DNA from: Bacillota bacterium
Lineage (GTDB): Bacteria > Bacillota > Clostridia > Oscillospirales > Ruminococcaceae
Reading direction: 5' to 3'
Assembly: GCA_023443315.1 (NCBI GenBank)
Contig: JAEZVA010000093.1
Location: 1 to 5,845, forward strand
DNA: 5,845 nt
In this document: piece by piece, positions 1 through 5,837 of the stretch
How positions within the stretch are numbered: position 1 is the first letter of the stretch
Layout of the letters: the number at the start of each line of letters is the position of its first letter
The notes under the pieces: model-generated
Seen by the model: the letters and a program-made list of their open reading frames with translations, nothing else
Told to the model about the DNA's origin: nothing
Databases searched by the model: none
Translations under genes and position numbers: made by a program

Positions 1-2
1 CG

Positions 3-866
3 ATGGGTGTAAACCGTGCGCTGGAAACCCGCGACAGCGATGCCAACGACACCGGCGCGGGTGATCAGGGCATGATGTTCGGGTACGCGTGCGACGAGAC
101 CAAAGAGCTGATGCCTATGCCCATCTCGCTTGCGCACAGTCTTGCAAAACGCCTTGCCGCGGTACGCAAGGACGGTACACTGCCCTATCTGCGTCCCGAC
201 GGAAAAACACAGGTGACGGTGGAATACCTTGACGGCGTTCCCGTGCGCGTGGATACGGTGGTCGTTTCCACCCAGCACAACCCCGAGGTAACACTCGAAC
301 AGATTCGCGCCGATGTGATAGAGCAGATTATCCGCCCCGTCATCCCTGCCGAGCTGCTTGATGACAACACCAGATATTATGTAAACCCAACCGGGCGATT
401 TGTGGTAGGTGGTCCCCAAGGCGACAGCGGATTGACAGGACGCAAGATTATTGTGGATACCTACGGCGGATTTTCCCGCCACGGCGGCGGTGCCTTTTCG
501 GGCAAAGACCCCACTAAGGTGGATCGTTCTGCCGCATATGCCGCACGTTATGTTGCAAAAAACATCGTAGCTGCAAAGCTTGCGAAGCGTTGCGAGGTGC
601 AGTTAGCCTACGCCATCGGCGTTGCGCACCCCGTCTCTGTGATGGTGGACACCTTTGGCACCGGCGTTGTATCGGATGAAGTGCTTGCTGACGCGGTTGT
701 TCGTTTGTTTGACCTGCGCCCCGACGCGATTATTGAGCAGCTGGATTTGCGCAAGCCCATCTACCGTCAGCTTGCTGCTTACGGGCACATGGGTCGCGAG
801 GATTTGGGCGTATCTTGGGAGAAAACCGACAAGTCGGACGCGTTGCGTAACGCAGTGGGGCTGTAA
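3..866 (+). CDS. metK: S-adenosylmethionine synthetase (methionine adenosyltransferase), 5'-truncated by the window edge
   Basis: This cytoplasmic enzyme makes S-adenosylmethionine from methionine and ATP, releasing phosphate and pyrophosphate. The visible 287 residues correspond to roughly the last three quarters of a protein usually near 390-400 residues. The first visible Met is internal, because family members continue upstream of the GVNRA segment. Both family signatures are present: GAGDQG at visible residues 18-23 and GGGAFSGKD at 161-169. The RPDGK segment (64-68), GDSGLTGRK (140-148) and the DPTKVDRSAAYAARYVAKN stretch (from 169) match segments that supply ATP, phosphate and metal ligands in characterised MetK enzymes. 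The C-terminus (YGHMGRED...WEKTDK...) is complete and ends in TAA. The missing N-terminal part, with the first nucleotide-binding residues, must lie to the left of the window. The gene converges on the flagellar operon across a shared terminator, so no functional link to it is implied. Identification is very secure. Confidence 0.98.
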   Translation: MGVNRALETRDSDANDTGAGDQGMMFGYACDETKELMPMPISLAHSLAKRLAAVRKDGTLPYLRPDGKTQVTVEYLDGVPVRVDTVVVSTQHNPEVTLEQIRADVIEQIIRPVIPAELLDDNTRYYVNPTGRFVVGGPQGDSGLTGRKIIVDTYGGFSRHGGGAFSGKDPTKVDRSAAYAARYVAKNIVAAKLAKRCEVQLAYAIGVAHPVSVMVDTFGTGVVSDEVLADAVVRLFDLRPDAIIEQLDLRKPIYRQLAAYGHMGREDLGVSWEKTDKSDALRNAVGL

Positions 867-892
867 TACCAAGTCTAGTTTGAAATACAAAC

Positions 893-939
893 AAAAAACG
901 TGTCCTGTACCGATTTCGGTACGGGACACGTTCGTTTTT
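893..939. terminator. Bidirectional intrinsic terminator between metK and the flagellar operon
   Basis: A 16-bp stem (897-912 with 917-932) has a four-base ATTT loop. Fifteen pairs are Watson-Crick and one is a T/G position that would be a U-G wobble in plus-strand RNA. On the plus strand the stem is followed by CG and a run of five T (935-939), ending metK transcripts 31 bases after the stop codon. On the minus strand the A-run at 893-898 becomes a U-tract, ending transcripts of the fliD-fliS operon, whose last stop codon lies about 18 bases away. This is the expected arrangement for two convergent operons. Confidence 0.92.
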
Positions 940-950
940 ATGGATTAGTG

Positions 951-1436
951 CTATTTCTTCTTATCGTAGGCAGAGCCAAGCGTTTGTGCCTTTACGTCAA
1001 AGTAGGGCGTATGCGCCACACGTCGGCGATCCGTGATATCCTTGAGTTCCTCTATCATCGCCTCGCGCTGCCGCTCCACATTACTAATGAGCTTGGCATC
1101 GATAACAGCCACATCGCGAAACGTCTCTGCGAGTTGGTTTGCCAGTGCGATTACGTCGTTAAGTTCTGTTTGCGATGCGCCTTTAAGCTTGCCGAGTGCC
1201 CTGCCGAAGTTATCATCAGACGCAGCACCAGAAACACGGTATAGTACATCGTGTACACCGCTTTCGATGAGGTTGATGTCGTCGATGATACGCTGACGCT
1301 CCTTCAGAAGTTCATTTGCCTGCTCGATATCGCTGTTTAACAGCTGTACGGTAAGCTGCTGATAGCCGCGTATGGCATATAGCATATTGTTTAGACTTTC
1401 GGTCAACGCCGTGATGTCATTAGAGCTGATTGCCAT
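951..1436 (-). CDS. Putative FliT/FlgN-type flagellar export chaperone
   Basis: This 161-residue protein appears all-helical and lacks a signal peptide, membrane segment or cysteine. It starts at an ATG preceded by GGGGG with 8-base spacing, 15 bases after the fliS stop codon, so it is almost certainly co-transcribed with fliD and fliS. Residues about 8-60 contain amphipathic helices with the segment DIEQANELLKERQRIIDDIN, the sort of helix seen in the small FliT and FlgN chaperones that escort FliD and the hook-filament junction proteins FlgK/FlgL to the export gate. A second long helical region spans about 90-140, and the tail is basic (YDKKK). The position directly after fliS is where fliT sits in Salmonella and Bacillus, which supports the role. 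Sequence similarity to characterised FliT is too weak by eye for a firm symbol. The assignment rests mainly on context and helical pattern. Confidence 0.6.
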   Translation of the reverse strand: MAISSNDITALTESLNNMLYAIRGYQQLTVQLLNSDIEQANELLKERQRIIDDINLIESGVHDVLYRVSGAASDDNFGRALGKLKGASQTELNDVIALANQLAETFRDVAVIDAKLISNVERQREAMIEELKDITDRRRVAHTPYFDVKAQTLGSAYDKKK

Positions 1437-1451
1437 CTGCGTTTCCCCCAG

Positions 1452-1826
1452 TTAGTTTTTACGTGTCGATTTTTCAGCCGTGTCGAATGCCTCACGCAGT
1501 TCTTTTAAAATAGGGATGACTTCCAAAACAGGCTGCGGGTCTTTTTTGATGTTCGCCGCCACAAGCTGAGTTTTGCAGTAGTCATACAGCTGCGAAAGGT
1601 TGTTTGAGATATCATAGCTTGAATCAAGCGAGGATTTGAGATAGGATACGATATCCTGCGCCTTTTTCAGCGAGACGTTCGCAGCCTCATAATCCTTCTC
1701 TTCCAGGTATTTCACCGAGAAGTTACAACGCTTAATCGCTTCATCATAGAGCTTAACAATAATCTCGCCCGGAGTGAGCGTTACGATAGACTGTTGCTTG
1801 TACTGGGCATATGCAGACGTATTCAT
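1452..1826 (-). CDS. fliS: Flagellin-specific export chaperone FliS
   Basis: FliS is a small four-helix cytosolic protein that binds the C-terminal part of newly made flagellin, prevents its polymerisation in the cell and delivers it to the flagellar export apparatus. The 124 residues match the usual family length. Family features are the N-terminal MNTSAYAQYKQQS, the TLTPGEIIVKLYDEAI segment (about 16-31), the helix ending in SSLDSSYDISNNLSQLYDY, and the conserved tail with LKELREAFDTAEKS. An ATG at 1838 in the same frame would add four residues, but its GGAG is only two bases away. The ATG at 1826 has GGGG six bases upstream and gives the N-terminus typical of FliS, so I chose it. It follows fliD by a 93-base gap in which I see neither a convincing promoter nor a terminator, and it precedes the FliT-like gene by 25 bases to its stop-start junction region, or 15 bases between stop and next start codon. 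Identification is secure; only the start is open. Confidence 0.93.
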   Translation of the reverse strand: MNTSAYAQYKQQSIVTLTPGEIIVKLYDEAIKRCNFSVKYLEEKDYEAANVSLKKAQDIVSYLKSSLDSSYDISNNLSQLYDYCKTQLVAANIKKDPQPVLEVIPILKELREAFDTAEKSTRKN

Positions 1827-1919
1827 CGTTGTCCCCATTTCTCCGGCGTAGAATGTATTTTTACCTTGCTCCGCCGCTTAGCCGGAATGCAACGGATTGC
1901 GCGCACTATAAACCGAAAC

Positions 1920-4385
1920 TTATGAACCAGTGCCTGATAAGGAGGTGAGCCAAGAGCTTTGACTGTTTAACTGGGACAACGCGGTCTCCATTGCAGAGAA
2001 CTGCTTCCACAAGCGCGTTTCTTCTTCAATGAGTTTGTTTTTGAGCTGAGTTATCTTATCTTCCAGCTCTTCAAGCTGCTTTTTGTACTCGCCATCCGTA
2101 TAAACCGAGGACCCGGCAGTGCGTACCAGCTTACCGGGGTCTACTAGGCTGGATTTTGCATAATCGTCGATGAGCGTTGCAAACCGATCAGAAAAGCCGG
2201 TTTTGGATTGGGTGAAGAAGCTGGTTACGCCTTGGAGGTCTTCATTCACCACCTGCCTAAACTTTTCCTCATTGAGCGAAAGCTTTGTGCCCTCTGTTAG
2301 ACTGACCGTAAACTCAAAACCCATCTTCTCTAATGAATAGCCGCTTGTCTCTGATACTGAATTTAATATATCTTCCATCTCTGTGAGCAAGGAGTTTAGA
2401 GTGGAATCGTTTTTGAGTACGCCGCTTCTCGCCTTCTCTTCCCAAAGCTTGATCTGACTTTCGGTCATATCCTCGCGCTGGGCATCGGTTAACGGGGCGT
2501 AGCTCTTGAATACCTCTTCGCTCACAAGGGTCTTTATGGCGGAGGACATGCTGTTATATTCATCCACAAACTTCTTCATGGTATTGACCAGTGTATCCAT
2601 ATCCTGAATGGATGAGATTGTTACCTTTTCGCTTGTCTTTTCGTTAATCTGAAGCAATACACCATTTACGGCAAAGTTGTTGGTATTTCGCTCAATCACC
2701 GTGCCATCTTCCAAGGTAATGACGGCATTGGTACCCGCAGTGATAACCGTGTCGGACGCCGCGCCGTTAAATGCAGCGGTGCCAAGCAACGTGTTCATTG
2801 CACTGCCACTATCCGAGAAAACCATCGGCGTACTGCCATCCGACTGCAGGGCGAACATGCCGTCCTCAAACGACGCGGTTATGCCAGTTGTTGCAGTTAG
2901 GGCATTGATGCCGTTAATCAGCTCGTCTATGGTCATATCGGAAGTATAACTAACCGTCTCGGAACCAAGCGTAAGCGTGCCGCCAGACGTAATGCCCAGT
3001 GTAGCAAGCGTACTGTTTGCAGAGGAAGCATTCGAAACGCCGCTTGCAAATCCCAGTGCGTCGAGCAGTGCAGTTTCAGCACCTGCTTCATCAACGGTGC
3101 TTAAGGCAACAGCACGGTTGTTGTCGGCTGCGAGGGTTAGGGTGGAACCCGTTACCTCAAAACGAACATCCGTCGTTCCAAAAGCCGATTTAATCTGATT
3201 GTTAAGGGATGCTGCAACTACTGCCAACTTCTCGACATCCGTCAGTGCGCCATTCGGCTCGGCGAGTGATATGGTCTTGGTAACGCCGCCTATGGTAATG
3301 TCAAATGACTTGCCAGCAAGGCTGCTCCAGTTGGTGTCCAAAAGGTCGTCCTCAGTCGACGCGATGGTTTTCTCGGTAACCGTTTTACCGCCTATCTTTG
3401 TTACGCCTGCCGCGCTAACACCGACCATAGCGGTGAGCAGGTTGCCTTTTGTTTGGTTTATCGTGATGTTGTCTCCAGTGCCCAATGCTTTGGATGACAG
3501 GGTAAAGGTGTCGGTAATATCGGAATAGGACAGCTTCACACCTGCTGTACTGGAGTTAATGGTGTTGACAATATCCATAATGGAACTCGAAGAGCTGAAG
3601 CTAAACTCTGTCCCATTAATCGTAAATTCGTATGTGTCGCCGACAAGCTCCGCCGCAAACGAGGTGCCCGCAACGGTTTTTGTAATATCAACACGGTTGG
3701 ATACACCCGATTTAAGCCCAAGGGAGGATAGCGTCGTAGCGTCGCCGGAGATAACCAGCTTACTGCTGCCGCCAACAGAAATCTGCACACCGTCGGGCGT
3801 TTGAGCCAGTTGGACACGGGGTGTCACTCCAGATGATGACAGACCAAAGGCAGACGACAGCGCCGCCTGCGGGTCTTGACCAAAGTTCACGGTTTTGCTG
3901 ACCCCATCCAGAGTGAAGGTCAATGTCTTGTTTTTAAACGAATCAAGAGTGCCCGCAGCAAGAATCGGACCCGACGCCGCCGAACCGCTTTGCACGGTAT
4001 ACGCGCTCGCGACCTGCTCGACAGCCGAAATTACAATCTTTGCGCCTGTATTGGCAGAGGTAGAGGTCGCGGTTACCGCCAATGAACTGGAGGTCGTCTT
4101 CCATGTGTTAAAGGCGGAGGTGCTGCTAAGGTTTGTGGTACCAAGTACATCAAAATAGCTGCTCTTAAATGTATTAAGCTTATCGATAACAGAATTATAA
4201 GAGTCTTGCTTCCACTGAATCTTCTGCTTCTTTTGCATCGCCATATCGATTCTCGCCTGAGCCGAAGTGGTAAGGGATTTGATAATAGAGTTTGTGTCAA
4301 TGCCCGAAACCAACCCTGCGATGCCATAAGCGCTTGTTTTGGCTGTCGATGCGTTTGTGCCGATTCCAGCAACTGAACTGAACAT
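1920..4385 (-). CDS. fliD: Flagellar hook-associated protein 2 (filament cap protein FliD), unusually long
   Basis: FliD is exported and forms the oligomeric cap at the filament tip under which flagellin subunits fold and insert; in some species it is also an adhesin. The FliD N-terminal domain is at about residues 20-120, with the hallmark GLVSGIDTNSIIKSL. The C-terminal domain is at about 573-815, with FVDEYNSM, the Firmicutes-type YAPLTDAQREDMTESQ segment at 629-643, KNDSTLNSLL and a terminal coiled coil around EYKKQLEELEDKITQLK and RLWKQFSAMETALSQLNSQSSWL. At 821 residues it is longer than most FliD proteins. The extra length lies in the exposed middle, which holds two flagellin hook IN-like modules (about 252-299 and 470-517) within a duplicated unit. 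The ATG has a perfect AAAGGAGGT site seven bases upstream and a sigma-D promoter. It is followed by fliS. There are no cysteines by eye, as is common for exported axial proteins. Confidence 0.97.
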   Translation of the reverse strand: MFSSVAGIGTNASTAKTSAYGIAGLVSGIDTNSIIKSLTTSAQARIDMAMQKKQKIQWKQDSYNSVIDKLNTFKSSYFDVLGTTNLSSTSAFNTWKTTSSSLAVTATSTSANTGAKIVISAVEQVASAYTVQSGSAASGPILAAGTLDSFKNKTLTFTLDGVSKTVNFGQDPQAALSSAFGLSSSGVTPRVQLAQTPDGVQISVGGSSKLVISGDATTLSSLGLKSGVSNRVDITKTVAGTSFAAELVGDTYEFTINGTEFSFSSSSSIMDIVNTINSSTAGVKLSYSDITDTFTLSSKALGTGDNITINQTKGNLLTAMVGVSAAGVTKIGGKTVTEKTIASTEDDLLDTNWSSLAGKSFDITIGGVTKTISLAEPNGALTDVEKLAVVAASLNNQIKSAFGTTDVRFEVTGSTLTLAADNNRAVALSTVDEAGAETALLDALGFASGVSNASSANSTLATLGITSGGTLTLGSETVSYTSDMTIDELINGINALTATTGITASFEDGMFALQSDGSTPMVFSDSGSAMNTLLGTAAFNGAASDTVITAGTNAVITLEDGTVIERNTNNFAVNGVLLQINEKTSEKVTISSIQDMDTLVNTMKKFVDEYNSMSSAIKTLVSEEVFKSYAPLTDAQREDMTESQIKLWEEKARSGVLKNDSTLNSLLTEMEDILNSVSETSGYSLEKMGFEFTVSLTEGTKLSLNEEKFRQVVNEDLQGVTSFFTQSKTGFSDRFATLIDDYAKSSLVDPGKLVRTAGSSVYTDGEYKKQLEELEDKITQLKNKLIEEETRLWKQFSAMETALSQLNSQSSWLTSLSGTGS
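2751..3953 (-). repeat. Ancient tandem duplication inside FliD (two variable-domain units)
   Basis: At protein level the central part of FliD contains two copies of a two-part unit. Unit 1 covers about residues 145-320 (3426-3953) and unit 2 about 355-545 (2751-3323). Each begins with a beta-rich segment of the form K(T/S)xxxTxxGV(S/T)KT(V/I), runs through an SAFG stretch, ends its first half with LG(L/F)xSGVSN, and continues with a hook IN-like half containing a T/S-I-x-(D/E)-(I/L)-(V/I)-N-x-I-N helix. The second half closes with a leucine-rich LLTAMVG or NTLLGTA segment. The copies are highly diverged, so the duplication is old and not visible at DNA level. The boundaries are estimates made by eye. 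Confidence 0.6.
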
Positions 4386-4391
4386 ATGGGT

Positions 4392-4400
4392 ACCTCCTTT
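4392..4400 (-). promoter_or_regulatory. Strong ribosome binding site of fliD
   Basis: The minus strand reads AAAGGAGGT, a near-complete match to the 16S rRNA 3' end, with seven bases between GGAGG-T and the ATG at 4385. This fixes the fliD start. The CCTC immediately upstream (GAGG at 4402-4405 on the plus strand) could pair with the GAGG of this site in a short four-base-pair hairpin. Confidence 0.9.
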
Positions 4401-4452
4401 AGAGGATGATAATTATTAGAAAATTACAAGTATCATTTTCTCTATATTAAAT

Positions 4453-4479
4453 CTATCGGCAGAAATCGGTATTTGTTTA
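4453..4479 (-). promoter_or_regulatory. Sigma-D (sigma-28/FliA-type) promoter of the fliD-fliS operon
   Basis: The minus strand carries TAAA (4479-4476), exactly 15 bases, then GCCGATAG (4460-4453). The consensus for the flagellar sigma factor is TAAA, about 15 bases, GCCGATAA in enterics and close to CCGATAT in Bacillus. Transcription should start near 4446, leaving an untranslated leader of about 60 bases before the fliD ATG. It sits just downstream of the terminator of the acetyltransferase gene, so the flagellar operon is separately controlled. This agrees with fliD being a late flagellar gene in other bacteria. Confidence 0.88.
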
Positions 4480-4535
4480 GCTGTTTTAGGCGAAAAATTG
4501 TAAACAATGATACGCAGCAGCAAAAAACCGAAAAC

Positions 4536-4566
4536 AAAAAAACGCCACTCCTTTATCGGATTGGCG
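4536..4566 (-). terminator. Intrinsic terminator of the acetyltransferase gene
   Basis: On the minus strand a nine-position stem (4566-4558 with 4551-4543) has eight Watson-Crick pairs, one A/G mismatch and a six-base GATAAA loop. It is followed at once by seven T (4542-4536). It begins 16 bases after the stop codon at 4583 and lies upstream of the fliD promoter, insulating the flagellar operon from read-through. The plus strand has only CTTTCTC after the stem, so it should work in one direction. Confidence 0.88.
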
Positions 4567-4582
4567 CTTTCTCTGTTATTGG

Positions 4583-5122
4583 TTATTGGTGAAACAAAAA
4601 ATCTTTGCGCTTTATCTCCCACAATATAACGTTGCCATCGCGAATCAGCTCTTTCATACCCGACTTTTTGAGGATATGTATCGACGCTACGTTATCTTCC
4701 AGGCATTCCGCCGATATCCGCCTGACACCGGGCTGCGCAAACGCCCATGCCATCGCTGCGAGTACCGCTTCGGTTGCATAGCCCTTTTCCCTCGCGCACG
4801 GCGCGATACCGTAGCCGATATCCACCGCCCCCAGCTCATTGGGGGCACCCTTAAACCCCACATCGCCGATGACAAGACCACTGCCCCGTTCAACTACCGC
4901 CCAGGTATAAAAGCCATTCGGCGGCTGGTCCTCAGACATAAAGGAGCGGATGATATCGAAATACCGCAACACATCTAGCGTAATCCAATCATCGCATAAA
5001 AGATAGCCCTGTTTTTCAAGCTCCGTCTGTGTGCCGTCAAGCAGCTGGGTCATACATCCGTATGAAATCGGAAGCAGAAGCAACCGCTTTGTTTCGATCT
5101 TAAGTTCGTTCAAACAAATCAC
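4583..5122 (-). CDS. GNAT-family N-acetyltransferase (RimJ/RimL-like)
   Basis: This 179-residue protein would transfer an acetyl group from acetyl-CoA to an amine; the substrate cannot be read from the sequence. The fold is recognisable from the N-terminal beta strand (ETKRLLLLPIS, about 10-20), the strands around WAVVERGSGLVIGDVGFKG (74-92), the DIGYGIAPCAREKGYATEAV motif (101-120) whose REKGYA is the acetyl-CoA pyrophosphate-binding loop, and the C-terminal RRISAECLEDNVASIHILKKSGM (134-156) typical of the RimJ/RimL and ribosomal-protein acetyltransferase-like branch. The listed start is GTG at 5122. A TTG at 5113 gives a family-like N-terminus (MNELKIETKRL) with GGGGTGAT eight bases upstream and may be the true start. 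An ATG at 5127 is out of frame and stops after two codons. The gene has its own promoter and terminator, so there is no evident link to flagella. Confidence 0.9.
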   Translation of the reverse strand: MICLNELKIETKRLLLLPISYGCMTQLLDGTQTELEKQGYLLCDDWITLDVLRYFDIIRSFMSEDQPPNGFYTWAVVERGSGLVIGDVGFKGAPNELGAVDIGYGIAPCAREKGYATEAVLAAMAWAFAQPGVRRISAECLEDNVASIHILKKSGMKELIRDGNVILWEIKRKDFLFHQ

Positions 5123-5154
5123 CCCATATTTGTTCCTTGCGGTTTTACTGTTTC

Positions 5155-5183
5155 AGTATACGGCAAACCAAACGGGTTGTAAA
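5155..5183 (-). promoter_or_regulatory. Sigma-A (sigma-70)-type promoter of the acetyltransferase gene
   Basis: The minus strand reads TTTACA (5183-5178), 17 bases, then TATACT (5160-5155). Each hexamer matches its consensus at five of six positions, with ideal spacing. Transcription would start near 5148, about 26 bases before the GTG codon. A small perfect inverted repeat, TACTG-TTT-CAGTA (5146-5158), overlaps the -10 box and start point and could be an operator, though it is short enough to be chance. Confidence 0.75.
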
Positions 5184-5194
5184 GCGGTGCGATG

Positions 5195-5572
5195 TCAGCG
5201 GTAGCCTCGCCTTGACCGGTTATTATTCTGCTGCGGTCTTTGTACATTGCTTGCTAATGCGGTCATCTGGTTAATGCTGTTTTGCAGCTGCGAAAAACGT
5301 TCGGTTAACGCGTTCTTCTTTGTGGCAACCGTTACCAGACCAAGAACCTGACCGAGCGAGGCAATGCGTTTTACCATCTGTGCCTCATAGTCCGCTTTGG
5401 TTATGACCTTTGCCGTAACCTTTTCTACTGTCGTTATCTGCTCTTTTACCGCAGCGAGCGACTGAAATAGCCGCTGCTTGAGCGCGGCATTCGTAATTAT
5501 GTTCATTGCGTTTTGCATCTCGTCTGCCTGCTTAACTGCTTCTTCATATGCCGATTTGAACGTAGCCTCCAT
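5195..5572 (-). CDS. Small helical protein of unknown function with a basic, Asn/Gln-rich tail
   Basis: I do not recognise this protein. With the start chosen here it has 125 residues, no signal peptide, no membrane segment, no cysteine and a predicted mostly helical, coiled-coil-prone body (for example AYEEAVKQADEMQNAMNIITNAALKQRLFQSL, here broken into helix-like heptads, then ERFSQLQNSINQMTAL). It ends in a polar, basic tail with QRPQQNNNRSRRGYR that could bind nucleic acid or a partner, though this is only a guess from composition. The ATG at 5572 has GAAGGTG about nine bases upstream; an in-frame ATG at 5590 would add six residues but has no visible ribosome binding site. It lies 72 bases upstream of the acetyltransferase gene, with no clear terminator between them. 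A possible sigma-D promoter lies at 5657-5684, which would make it a late flagellar gene. It is likely a real gene given its length and clean start. Confidence 0.6.
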   Translation of the reverse strand: MEATFKSAYEEAVKQADEMQNAMNIITNAALKQRLFQSLAAVKEQITTVEKVTAKVITKADYEAQMVKRIASLGQVLGLVTVATKKNALTERFSQLQNSINQMTALASNVQRPQQNNNRSRRGYR

Positions 5573-5656
5573 AAAACTATACACCTTCATTTCGAAATAA
5601 GTTTGGGTTATCTTTGTAAGGCAACCATTCTATAATATGCGCCTGCAGTTAAAAAG

Positions 5657-5684
5657 GTATCGGCATTATACTCAACAAACTTCA
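5657..5684 (-). promoter_or_regulatory. Possible sigma-D promoter spanning the edge of the cloverleaf element
   Basis: The minus strand carries TGAAGTTT (TGAA at 5684-5681) and, 16 bases after TGAA, GCCGATAC (5664-5657). The -10 part matches the first seven bases of the consensus GCCGATAA and the extended -35 part matches TAAAGTTT at seven of eight. The -35 lies in the terminal repeat of the element, and only the last two bases of that repeat belong to the -10. It would start transcription near 5650 toward the unknown 125-residue protein. The same GCCGATA word also occurs by chance elsewhere in the window, so this is a candidate only. Confidence 0.35.
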
Positions 5685-5690
5685 AAACGG
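5663..5690 (+). repeat. Left terminal inverted repeat of the element
   Basis: It begins GCATTATACTCAACAAAC and runs into the first hairpin arm (TTCAAAACGG). It matches the reverse complement of 5814-5841 at 24 of 28 positions; the differences are at offsets 9, 14, 21 and 27. Confidence 0.85.
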
Positions 5691-5750
5691 AACCGTTTTG
5701 AACCGCACGGAAACCGTGCGGCGCCCACAAATGTGGGCGGTTTGTGGAGT
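5670..5750 (+). other. Cloverleaf 1: four-way junction with no unpaired junction base
   Basis: The closing stem pairs 5670-5680 with 5740-5750 (10 of 11 positions; 5674/5746 is A/G). Inside it, three hairpins abut directly: 5681-5702 (10-base perfect inverted repeat, TTCAAAACGG with CCGTTTTGAA), 5703-5721 (8 bp, CCGCACGG with CCGTGCGG, AAA loop) and 5722-5739 (CGCCCACA with TGTGGGCG, central AA). The base after each arm is the first base of the next, so the junction is fully paired. It does not resemble a tRNA: there is no T-loop, anticodon arm or acceptor end. Confidence 0.8.
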
Positions 5751-5751
5751 C

Positions 5752-5837
5752 TATAGTCAATAAACACGCCATCAGGCGTGCGGTGGGTAGTACCTGCCGC
5801 TTGAAAACAGGGACTGTTTTCAAGTTTATTGACTATA
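5752..5837 (+). other. Cloverleaf 2: four-way junction, inverted relative of cloverleaf 1
   Basis: The closing stem is a perfect 14-bp pairing of 5752-5765 with 5824-5837. The three arms inside are 5766-5779 (ACGCC-ATCA-GGCGT), 5780-5800 (nine pairs including two adjacent T/G positions) and 5801-5823 (TTGAAAACAG-GGA-CTGTTTTCAA, perfect). Again no base is left unpaired at the junction, and only one base (5751) separates it from cloverleaf 1. Read from the right on the minus strand, the arm order and the long A/T-rich arm match cloverleaf 1, while the two G/C-rich arms differ in sequence but not in pairing. Confidence 0.82.

Noticed and set aside
603..1296. Open frames across the metK end, the terminator and the chaperone gene
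   Set aside because: They overlap secure genes on the other strand or in another frame and read through the terminator hairpin.
1827..1919. A promoter or terminator between fliD and fliS
   Set aside because: A TATAGT word has no -35 partner, and the CCGGCTAAGCGG segment gives only a three- to four-pair stem without a T-run.
2677..3528. Several plus-strand open frames opposite fliD
   Set aside because: They are antisense shadows of a clearly coding gene, caused by its Ser/Thr/Ala-rich codons; none has a family-like sequence or start signal.
4416..4622. Open frame of 68 codons on the minus strand downstream of the acetyltransferase gene
   Set aside because: It overlaps the acetyltransferase end, runs through the terminator and the sigma-D promoter, and has no ribosome binding site.
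4710..4821. Two GCCGATAT words on the plus strand (4710-4717 and 4814-4821) resembling sigma-D -10 boxes
   Set aside because: Both are inside the acetyltransferase gene and have no TAAA-like element 14-16 bases upstream.
5608..5823. Open frame of 71 codons on the minus strand through the cloverleaf element
   Set aside because: It begins at a TTG inside a hairpin arm, has an in-frame stop four codons upstream within the terminal repeat, and its composition follows the palindromes. The part outside the element (tail AGAYYRMVALQR) looks protein-like and might be a relic of an interrupted gene, but nothing in the window supports that.
5681..5823. CRISPR array, suggested by repeated palindromes
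   Set aside because: The hairpins differ in sequence and abut without spacers; there is no regular direct repeat.
5670..5837. tRNA or tmRNA genes, suggested by the cloverleaf shapes
   Set aside because: Arms and loops have the wrong sizes, there is no TTCRA T-loop or CCA end, and the closing stems are longer than 7 bp.
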